A stretch of 6,479 nt of DNA. Origin: Patescibacteria group bacterium. GTDB taxonomy: Bacteria; Patescibacteriota; Microgenomatia; UBA12405. The first letter of the stretch is position 1, and each line of letters starts with the position of its first letter. Below the pieces are notes generated by a model, which searched no databases, had not been told where the DNA came from, and saw only the letters and a program-made list of their open reading frames with translations. The position numbers were made by a program, and so were the translations under genes. Shown piece after piece: positions 1 to 4,980 of this stretch. The DNA lies in NCBI GenBank assembly GCA_018901355.1, contig JAHIEZ010000050.1:1-6479 (forward strand), given 5' to 3'.

Positions 1-2
1 CA

Positions 3-920
3 ATTAAAAAGAGTGGCGATACAGCCAATATTTACAACAATAACTTAACTAATTTTAAAAATCATGGCTATTTATTTTTATCAGATATTTCTACCGGCGG
101 TACCCAAGACTATGATTTTACCGTTAAAATGCAACAATCGGCTGATGATCAGTATCAAAATTTAAATTTGAATTTTGACTTAACTTTGGGTTTTGAGTTA
201 TTACCTTTTCCTCCCGGTCCCACTTCAACCCCAGGTCCCTCAGAATGTGCCACACTGTCTCCTCCAACCAACTTAGTCGCTTCTGCCGTTAGCTCCAGTG
301 TCATAAACCTAACTTGGTCTGCCCCCCCAGAAACATTGACACATTATAGTATTTCCTATGGCCCCAATCCCGGTTCTTACCTTTATGGAGCTGTTAATAT
401 TGGTAATGTTACCGGTTTTACGGTTTCCGAACTTTCTTCGGGAACGGCCTACTACTTTGTTGTTTATGCCGTCAGTGATTGTACTTCCAGTGGCCCTTCT
501 AATGAAGCTAGTGCTACCACCACTGGAGTTTTAGGGGCTTTCGTTGCTTCGGGGCCGGCGGCAGGATTTGAGGTTCTTGGTGCACAAACCGAAAACCCCT
601 CTACTTCATCAACCGACCTTGGCAACATCCAGGGCGTTGAGACCGGCTGTTCCCGCTATTGGCTACCCCTTCTTTATCTCTTGGTTCTTTTTATCAACCT
701 TATTTATTACTACTACCGGATAGAGAAAAAGCCAAAATCAAAAACCCCTCTTCTCCATCTTTTGCCCTTCTTTTTATCCGTCCTCAGCTATTTTGCCGAT
801 AAGCTCCTTCTCAAAAACGCCTGTTGTCTTGTTTTCCCCGCCTACTGCTCCTATTTTTGGATTGGCTGTCTTCTCTCTTGGTTTGTTCCTTTTTTCTACT
901 TTCGTCATCTGGCTAAATAA
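3..920 (+). CDS. Surface protein, 5'-partial: TasA/camelysin-like end, fibronectin type III domain, C-terminal membrane module
   Basis: The reading frame is open from the window edge, so the gene starts upstream; 305 residues are visible and the Met at 129 is internal. Residues about 1-65 resemble the C-terminal part of TasA/camelysin-type secreted proteins (YDFTVKMQQSADDQYQNLN, then FDLTLGFE). A Pro/Thr/Ser linker (about 67-80) leads to a fibronectin type III domain (about 86-175) with the usual PPTNLVA opening, INLTWSAP strand and GTAYYFVVYAV strand. Two cysteines (82 and 160) bracket it and could form a disulfide. After two Val-Leu-Gly motifs come three hydrophobic segments (about 220-238, 250-268, 282-301) with Cys215, Cys274-Cys275 and Cys282. 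The family suggests an exported, membrane-held protein for adhesion or surface display; the exact role is unknown. It ends 14 bp before the CAP gene. Confidence 0.75.
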   Translation: MKKSGDTANIYNNNLTNFKNHGYLFLSDISTGGTQDYDFTVKMQQSADDQYQNLNLNFDLTLGFELLPFPPGPTSTPGPSECATLSPPTNLVASAVSSSVINLTWSAPPETLTHYSISYGPNPGSYLYGAVNIGNVTGFTVSELSSGTAYYFVVYAVSDCTSSGPSNEASATTTGVLGAFVASGPAAGFEVLGAQTENPSTSSTDLGNIQGVETGCSRYWLPLLYLLVLFINLIYYYYRIEKKPKSKTPLLHLLPFFLSVLSYFADKLLLKNACCLVFPAYCSYFWIGCLLSWFVPFFYFRHLAK

Positions 921-922
921 TC

Positions 923-928
923 TATACT
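923..928 (+). promoter_or_regulatory. Putative -10 box (TATACT) for leaderless CAP gene transcript
   Basis: TATACT matches the TATAAT consensus at five of six positions and ends 6 nt before the GTG start at 935, so transcription would begin at or next to the start codon. No Shine-Dalgarno sequence lies in the 14-bp gap after the preceding stop. No convincing -35 box is visible; TTTCGT at 900-905 is at the right distance but weak. The same geometry recurs at the other gene starts here. Confidence 0.5.
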
Positions 929-934
929 GTATTT

Positions 935-1792
935 GTGAACAAACTCTCTCGTCTCTTTATTCCCCAAAAGAGCAACAATTACCACGCTCTTATCCTTCAG
1001 CCCAGTTTCTTAAGTCTTTTTATCGTTCTTTATCTCTTAAATCAGTCGGTTCTCAAGTCTCTTACCCTTCTCAAACCCGGTGTTTTAGGTTATTCCTCTG
1101 AGATTACCGTTGAAAAAGTTTTAGACCAGACTAATCGGGAGCGTCAGATTCAGGCCCTGCCTCCCCTTCGTTTTAACTCTACCTTGGCCCAGTCAGCCCG
1201 CCTTAAGGCCGAAGACATGTTTGCCACCAATTATTGGGCTCATACCTCTCCTGCCGGTCTTTCTCCTTGGAAATTTATTAGAGATAGTGGCTACAAATAT
1301 TCTATTGCCGGAGAAAACTTGGCCAAAGATTTTTACGACACCGAATCTCTGATGAAGGCCTGGATGAATTCACCCACTCATCGGGATAATATTATTCATG
1401 CTAAATATGAAGAAGTCGGCATTGCCGTTGTTGACGGGGTTCTAGGTGGTATCAAGACCACTCTAGTGGTTCAACATTTTGGTACTCCTCTTGTGGCCAG
1501 CACCGCTTCTACTCCCGAGGAGAAAAAATTAAACTCTTCCTTCCGCCCCGAAGCTCAAGTCTTAGCCGAAACTTCTCCTTTGCCCGTTTCTGAGCCTCTC
1601 AACCCTATTCTTATTCGAAAAATTGTTGGTGGTCTTATTTTTGGCATCATCATTACCACTCTTTTTGTTGATGCCTATATTACTCTCAAAAACAAAACCA
1701 AAAGAATGACCGGTTCCGCCATTGGCCATATCAGCTTTTTGGCCTTGATTCTTGTTTTGATTTTATTTGCCAGACAGGGTACTATTTTCTAA
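935..1792 (+). CDS. Membrane-anchored CAP (SCP/PR1-like) domain protein
   Basis: This 285-residue protein has an N-terminal hydrophobic anchor (about 24-46), a PGVLGY motif (48-53), a CAP domain (about 58-185), a Pro/Ser/Thr/Glu-rich linker (about 186-225) and two C-terminal membrane segments (about 228-251 and 262-279). CAP signatures are NRERQ (67-71), WAHTSPAG (101-108) with His103, GENLA (126-130) with Glu127, and SPTHRDNI (146-153) with His149; His103, Glu127 and His149 fit the conserved cavity residues of the family. The CAP domain probably lies outside the membrane. Bacterial CAP proteins are widespread but mostly of unproven biochemical function. GTG at 935 is chosen because an in-frame TAA lies at 914-916 and a -10-like hexamer sits just upstream. 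The stop shares one base with the next start (TAATG), so the two genes are probably cotranscribed. Confidence 0.85.
   Translation: MNKLSRLFIPQKSNNYHALILQPSFLSLFIVLYLLNQSVLKSLTLLKPGVLGYSSEITVEKVLDQTNRERQIQALPPLRFNSTLAQSARLKAEDMFATNYWAHTSPAGLSPWKFIRDSGYKYSIAGENLAKDFYDTESLMKAWMNSPTHRDNIIHAKYEEVGIAVVDGVLGGIKTTLVVQHFGTPLVASTASTPEEKKLNSSFRPEAQVLAETSPLPVSEPLNPILIRKIVGGLIFGIIITTLFVDAYITLKNKTKRMTGSAIGHISFLALILVLILFARQGTIF
1780..1785 (+). promoter_or_regulatory. Possible internal -10 box (TACTAT) within the end of the CAP gene
   Basis: TACTAT fits TANNNT, matches TATAAT at four of six positions and ends 6 nt before the ATG at 1792. The downstream gene could also be expressed by translational coupling through the TAATG overlap, so the hexamer may be unused. 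It is listed because its spacing equals that at the other starts in the window. Confidence 0.3.
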
Positions 1793-2067
1793 TGACAAAA
1801 TTACTCCAAAATTTTCCTCAACTTCAAAAACACCCCTTTGAATATTTGACCTTATTTGCCATTCTTACCGCCGGTCTTGTTTTCTTTTTTTCTTTTTTTG
1901 CCGAGCCCCAGCTTCAACGTCGGGTTGTCTACGCCACCGCTGCTTCTTATTTTTTATGGAGTCTCTATCACCATCATCGCCGGGGAGATCTTTCTCCCTC
2001 TATTATCGCCGAATACCTCCTTTTTGCTCTTTTGGGGATATTACTTCTTACCTACACCTTGTTTTGA
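1792..2067 (+). CDS. Small membrane protein of unknown function, coupled to CAP gene
   Basis: I do not recognise a characterised family. The 91-residue product has three hydrophobic stretches: about 18-37 (LTLFAILTAGLVFFFSFF), about 46-59 (VYATAASYFLWSLY) and about 70-91. A polar segment, HHHRRGD (60-66), follows the second, and QLQRR (40-44) lies between the first two. The His cluster and the Trp/Tyr-rich second segment look specific rather than compositional noise. There is no signal peptidase motif. The ATG overlaps the upstream TAA by one base, the usual sign of coupled expression, so it may work with the membrane-anchored CAP protein. The 3' end overlaps the convergent trmD by 27 bp. It is taken as real because of the coupling, the fully open frame and the coherent membrane architecture. 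Confidence 0.7.
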   Translation: MTKLLQNFPQLQKHPFEYLTLFAILTAGLVFFFSFFAEPQLQRRVVYATAASYFLWSLYHHHRRGDLSPSIIAEYLLFALLGILLLTYTLF

Positions 2068-2718
2068 CTTTCTCCACTCCTTGATTTTTTTGTGATCTCC
2101 ACTTATTAGCACCACTGGTACTTTTTTGCCCTTATAATTTTGGGGTCTGGTGTACTGGGCATATTCTGGCCCTCTTTTACCCTCAATTTCGGAAAAACTT
2201 TCTTCGTGACTTGATTCGTCCTTGCCCAAGACTCCTTTTTTAAGCCTGACCACCGCGTCTATCACTGCCATGGCCGCTATTTCTCCCCCCGATAGCACAA
2301 AATCTCCTACCGACAGCACCTCATCTGCCTCCTCCAACGTCCTTTGGTCAAAGCCTTCATATCGACCGCACAGTAGCACCAGTTTCTTTTTGCCGGCCAA
2401 TCTTTCCACCGTTTCCTGATTAAATCTTTTCCCTTTCGCCGACAAAGCCACCACCCAAGGTTTTTTTGTCATCCCGAACTTGTTTCGGGATCTTAATATT
2501 TTTTCAATTGCCTTCCCCACTACATCCGCCCTGATTATCATCCCCGCTCCGCCTCCAAAAGGTCTGTCGTCCACCGCTCCATAATTGTTCCAGGCCCATT
2601 GTCTCATATCATGGATTTTTACTTTGACAATTTTTTTTCTCACCGCTCGACCCAGCACTCCTTCTGCTAGCACTCCTTCAAACATTTTGGGAAACAAGCT
2701 TACCACCTCAATTTTCAT
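2041..2718 (-). CDS. trmD: tRNA (guanine37-N1)-methyltransferase TrmD
   Basis: TrmD uses S-adenosylmethionine to methylate G37 next to the anticodon, preventing +1 frameshifting; it is a cytoplasmic homodimer of the knotted SPOUT superfamily. Visible signatures are VSLFPKMF (6-13), DDRPFGGGAGMII (50-62), LCGRYEGFDQR (116-126), SVGDFVLSGGE (136-146) at the SAM-binding knot, and YTRP (189-192). The general-base position four residues before Tyr189 is Glu185, where E. coli has Asp169; acidic variants occur in the family. At 225 residues it is slightly short, the C-terminal helical domain stopping soon after EWRKSKQ, as in other reduced genomes. Residues 75-84 (LRSRNKFGMT) are encoded by a palindromic repeat and look like an extra loop before the KPWVVALS strand. 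The ATG at 2718 has a -10-like TAGAAT 5 nt upstream. It is not next to rpsP or rplS, its common partners. Confidence 0.96.
   Translation of the reverse strand: MKIEVVSLFPKMFEGVLAEGVLGRAVRKKIVKVKIHDMRQWAWNNYGAVDDRPFGGGAGMIIRADVVGKAIEKILRSRNKFGMTKKPWVVALSAKGKRFNQETVERLAGKKKLVLLCGRYEGFDQRTLEEADEVLSVGDFVLSGGEIAAMAVIDAVVRLKKGVLGKDESSHEESFSEIEGKRGPEYAQYTRPQNYKGKKVPVVLISGDHKKIKEWRKSKQGVGKK
2467..2495 (-). repeat. FGMT-type palindromic repeat inside trmD (copy B)
   Basis: The core is a perfect 8-bp inverted repeat, ATCCCGAA (2471-2478) and TTCGGGAT (2484-2491), with a 5-nt loop, flanked by TGTC on one side and CTTA on the other. On the coding strand it reads through in frame as LRSRNKFGMT, TrmD residues 75-84. 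Its end, AGTTCGGGATGACA on the minus strand, matches the plus-strand end of the intergenic copy at 2772-2785 at 13 of 14 bases. Short repeats that translate to FGMT-ending peptides are found in many bacterial genomes. Confidence 0.75.
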
Positions 2719-2723
2719 AGCTT

Positions 2724-2729
2724 ATTCTA
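2724..2729 (-). promoter_or_regulatory. Putative -10 box (TAGAAT) for trmD
   Basis: Read on the minus strand, TAGAAT matches TATAAT at five of six positions and ends 5 nt before the trmD ATG at 2718. No Shine-Dalgarno sequence lies in the intervening AAGCT, which fits a leaderless message. No good -35 hexamer is seen at 16-18 bp. Confidence 0.5.
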
Positions 2730-2738
2730 TCACCCCCC

Positions 2739-2785
2739 TGTCATCCTGCCTGCCCGCCTCTGGAGGGAACCAGTTCGGAATGACA
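2739..2785. repeat. Intergenic inverted repeat between trmD and the glycosyltransferase (copy A)
   Basis: A 47-bp element begins TGTCATCC (2739-2746) and ends GGAATGACA (2777-2785), so its termini are near-perfect inverted repeats (TGTCAT/ATGACA plus the next bases). Between them lies a GC-rich centre with CCTGCCTGCCCGCC (2745-2758) and GGAGGG (2762-2767), richer in GC than the AT-rich spacer around it. Its right end is shared with the repeat in trmD. The structure resembles the small non-coding palindromic elements scattered through many bacterial genomes; no transposase is present here. Confidence 0.65.
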
Positions 2786-2818
2786 AACTTTCGACTTATG
2801 ACTTATTTTTTAATTTGT

Positions 2819-2824
2819 TATACT
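2819..2824 (+). promoter_or_regulatory. Putative -10 box (TATACT) for the glycosyltransferase gene
   Basis: TATACT is identical to the hexamer before the CAP gene and ends 5 nt before the ATG at 2830. ATGACT at 2798-2803 is a possible -35 (four of six matches to TTGACA) with a short 15-bp spacer. The position favours ATG 2830 over the in-frame TTG at 2815, which would lie upstream of the hexamer. Confidence 0.55.
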
Positions 2825-2829
2825 TTTCC

Positions 2830-4014
2830 ATGTCAAAAAAGCCACCTCAAACCGCCGTCATAATTATTCCCACCTACAACGAAGCCGACAATATCGGTCG
2901 CATGATCGACCATCTTTGCACCAAGACCTTTGTTGATATCGCCAAAAGCTCTGTTCTGACCTCCGACTGGCAAATGAAAATTCTGGTCGTCGACGGCAAT
3001 TCCCCCGATGGCACCGGCCAAGTTGTGGCCAAAAAAGCCAAAAAATACCCCGATGTTTATCTTTTTACCGAGACCAGCAAAGACGGTATTGGTGCCGCCT
3101 ATCTCAAGGGTTTCAAATATGCCATGGAAAAACTCAAAGCCGACTTTGTTTTTGAGTTTGACGGTGATTTCCAACATCCTCCCGAAACCATTCCTGTTAT
3201 GTTAGAAGCGGTTGAGCAGGGTTACGATCACGTCATCGGTTCCCGAAAAATCAAGGGTGGCAGTAATCCCAAAGGTTGGGGTTTTAAAAGACTTTTCTTT
3301 TCCGAAATCGGTGGTTTAACTGCCAGATTCATTTTATTTTTTCCCTTTAAAAACTTTTTTAAAGTTACCGATCCCACTACCGGCCTAAAAGTTACCCGGG
3401 TCAAAGGTTTTGTTGACAAAATGAGCATGGATTACAGCCGACTTTTATCAAAAAGTTTTGGCTACAAGCTTCAGCTTCTCTTTGAAACCCTCAAAATGGG
3501 AGCCAAATTTAAAGAAATTCCCCTCCAGTTTCATGTCAGAAACGCTGGTGAATCCAAAATCGAGCCTCAAACGGCCAAAGACATTTTTCGCGTCGCCTTT
3601 CTCCTCCGTTGGCGCGATGACTTTACCCAGAAATTTCTCAAATTCGGCACCGTTGGTTTTGTCGGTTATTTGATCAACGCCCTTTTCCTCTCTTTTTACT
3701 CTCGTCTCTGGTCCATCGAGTGGTTAGCCTGGCTTTTATCCACAGAAATGGCCATTATCAGTAATTTCACCCTCAACAACGTGTGGACTTTCAAAAAAGA
3801 CCAAATAAGTGGGCCGATAGCCATTTTAAAAAAATTCATTCAATTCAATTTCACTTCTGCCGGGGCTCTCCTAATCCAAACCATCGCCGGCACTTTGACC
3901 GTTGCCACTTTTGGTTCCGAGTATCGCCAACTGGCACTCCCTTTTATTATCGTTTTCCTGGTTTTACCCTACAACTGGTTCATGTATAACAAAGTCATTT
4001 GGAAAAAAAAGTAA
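2830..4014 (+). CDS. DPM1-like family 2 glycosyltransferase fused to a GtrA-like membrane domain
   Basis: The 394-residue protein begins with a GT2 catalytic domain (about 8-245) of the polyprenyl-phosphate sugar synthase type, which moves a hexose from a nucleotide sugar onto a lipid phosphate on the inner membrane face. Signatures are IIIPTYNEADNIG (11-23), VVDGNSPDGTG (53-63), the metal-binding DGD (111-113) followed by HPPE, GSRKIKGGSNPKGW (137-150) and DPTTGLK (181-187). Residues about 268-392 form a GtrA-like domain with four membrane segments (about 272-290, 297-313, 340-360, 369-390), including the FLKFGTVGFVGYLIN opening and SNFTLNNVWTFKK. GtrA proteins are linked to membrane anchoring or lipid-sugar translocation. 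A roughly 20-residue stretch (31-50) lengthens the first Rossmann unit. Donor sugar cannot be read from sequence; mannose or glucose is plausible. The ATG at 2830 is preferred over the TTG at 2815. Confidence 0.92.
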   Translation: MSKKPPQTAVIIIPTYNEADNIGRMIDHLCTKTFVDIAKSSVLTSDWQMKILVVDGNSPDGTGQVVAKKAKKYPDVYLFTETSKDGIGAAYLKGFKYAMEKLKADFVFEFDGDFQHPPETIPVMLEAVEQGYDHVIGSRKIKGGSNPKGWGFKRLFFSEIGGLTARFILFFPFKNFFKVTDPTTGLKVTRVKGFVDKMSMDYSRLLSKSFGYKLQLLFETLKMGAKFKEIPLQFHVRNAGESKIEPQTAKDIFRVAFLLRWRDDFTQKFLKFGTVGFVGYLINALFLSFYSRLWSIEWLAWLLSTEMAIISNFTLNNVWTFKKDQISGPIAILKKFIQFNFTSAGALLIQTIAGTLTVATFGSEYRQLALPFIIVFLVLPYNWFMYNKVIWKKK

Positions 4015-4022
4015 TCAAAAAA

Positions 4023-4961
4023 TCAAAAGGCTGTCATCCCCAAAATAGTGTAATAGACAAATAGTATTGTCAAAATCAAACCCTCCCACCAGTCTAACCG
4101 ATGTTTGGAGTGGACAAAAAACAACAGTAAAGCGGCAATAAACACATATTCCAGTCCCGGTAATGCAATTTGGTAATAATTTTCAATTACAATCGGGTTT
4201 ATTACCGCTGACAACCCTATCACCAAAGTCGAATTACTCACACAAGCTCCTACTATATTACCCATACTCATCGAAATCTTTCTTTTCCCTACCGCTTTTA
4301 CGTTAAAAACCATTTCTGGCAATGAAGTTCCCACCGCCACCACAAACAAACCGACAAACAAAATCGGTAAATCAAAATCAAACGCCACCTGTTTTGCCAA
4401 ATAAACGATAGCCTGACTAGCCAATAGCATTATCCCAATCCAAAAACTAATTTTTAAAACCAGCATCGACACTTTGCCGGCATTCACCTCTTTTTTCTTT
4501 TCCTCTTCTTCGGCCGGTTTTTTCAACAAACCAAAAGCATAAATGACATAAATTAAAACTAGTACTACTCCGTCCACTCTCGTCAGTTCTCCATCCCACA
4601 ACAACAAAAAGGGGATTAGTGTATAAGCCACCGGCAAAAATTTATTTTTAATCACCACATCTCCCTTAAAGTGAAGAGATCTTCCGGCAATGGCCGCAAT
4701 TCCAATTACTAACGACAAATTAACCACATTTGACCCCACCGCATTACCCAAGGCCAAACTCGATACTTTTGACAGTGAAGCCGATACCGACACAAAAATT
4801 TCCGGTAAAGTGGTGGCGATAGACATTATTACGGCGGTTGTTTCAAATTGGCCTATTTTAAAAACTTGCGAAAAAACAGCCAAATGTTTAATCAAGTGAC
4901 TGGTTGTTTTTCCCAAAACATAAGAAAAAAATATTATCCCTAATACTTTTAAAATCAACAT
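4023..4961 (-). CDS. CaCA-family sodium/calcium exchanger-like membrane protein
   Basis: The 312-residue protein has the inverted two-half layout of cation/Ca2+ antiporters, with about ten hydrophobic segments split by an acidic/basic loop (about 147-162, AEEEEKKKE). The first alpha repeat holds ATTLPEI (49-55) and GNAVGSNVVN (72-81); the second holds GTSLPEM (211-217) and GNIVGACVSN (234-243). Both ion-coordinating glutamates are present (Glu54, Glu216). The second repeat has Ala239-Cys240 where GSN is usual, and Asn243 where the archaeal NCX_Mj has Asp. Length and order fit the YrbG-type prokaryotic branch, expected to exchange Ca2+ for Na+ (or H+) across the cytoplasmic membrane; the substrate is inferred from family. 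It starts 19 bp after the pyruvate kinase stop, so cotranscription is likely, though a -10-like hexamer sits in that gap. Its stop converges on the glycosyltransferase with 8 bp between. Confidence 0.9.
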   Translation of the reverse strand: MLILKVLGIIFFSYVLGKTTSHLIKHLAVFSQVFKIGQFETTAVIMSIATTLPEIFVSVSASLSKVSSLALGNAVGSNVVNLSLVIGIAAIAGRSLHFKGDVVIKNKFLPVAYTLIPFLLLWDGELTRVDGVVLVLIYVIYAFGLLKKPAEEEEKKKEVNAGKVSMLVLKISFWIGIMLLASQAIVYLAKQVAFDFDLPILFVGLFVVAVGTSLPEMVFNVKAVGKRKISMSMGNIVGACVSNSTLVIGLSAVINPIVIENYYQIALPGLEYVFIAALLLFFVHSKHRLDWWEGLILTILFVYYTILGMTAF

Positions 4962-4967
4962 GATTAC

Positions 4968-4973
4968 AGCATA
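4968..4973 (-). promoter_or_regulatory. Possible -10 box (TATGCT) before the exchanger gene
   Basis: On the minus strand TATGCT fits TANNNT and ends 6 nt before the ATG at 4961, inside the 19-bp gap after pyruvate kinase. No Shine-Dalgarno sequence is present in the gap. It could let the exchanger be transcribed separately from pyk, but four of six consensus matches is modest evidence. Confidence 0.35.
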
Positions 4974-4980
4974 TCAAAAC

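Noticed and set aside
793..1101. Alternative plus-strand frame overlapping the end of the surface protein and the start of the CAP gene, with a hydrophobic stretch
   Set aside because: It is shared by two better-supported frames. The surface protein keeps a coherent membrane/cysteine pattern to its stop at 920 and CAP is clear from 935, so no frameshift is needed. The frame shows no domain of its own.
2461..2510. The trmD palindrome as a dedicated transcription terminator
   Set aside because: It is inside a coding gene, the T-run on the plus side is interrupted and begins several bases after the stem, and the shared sequence with the intergenic copy is better explained by a repeat family.
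2815..2829. TTG start for the glycosyltransferase, adding five residues
   Set aside because: TTG lies upstream of the TATACT box and adds residues without homology; ATG at 2830 is closer to the conserved IIIPTYNE strand and fits the spacing seen at other genes.
2833..3177. 114-codon minus-strand frame opposite the glycosyltransferase
   Set aside because: It lies wholly antisense to the conserved GT2 catalytic region and has Gly/Phe-rich composition typical of a shadow frame.
4026..4043. TGTCATCCC at the end of the exchanger gene, encoding LGMTAF, as a third copy of the palindromic repeat
   Set aside because: Only about nine bases match and there is no inverted partner nearby. It may be a decayed repeat end but cannot be separated from chance.
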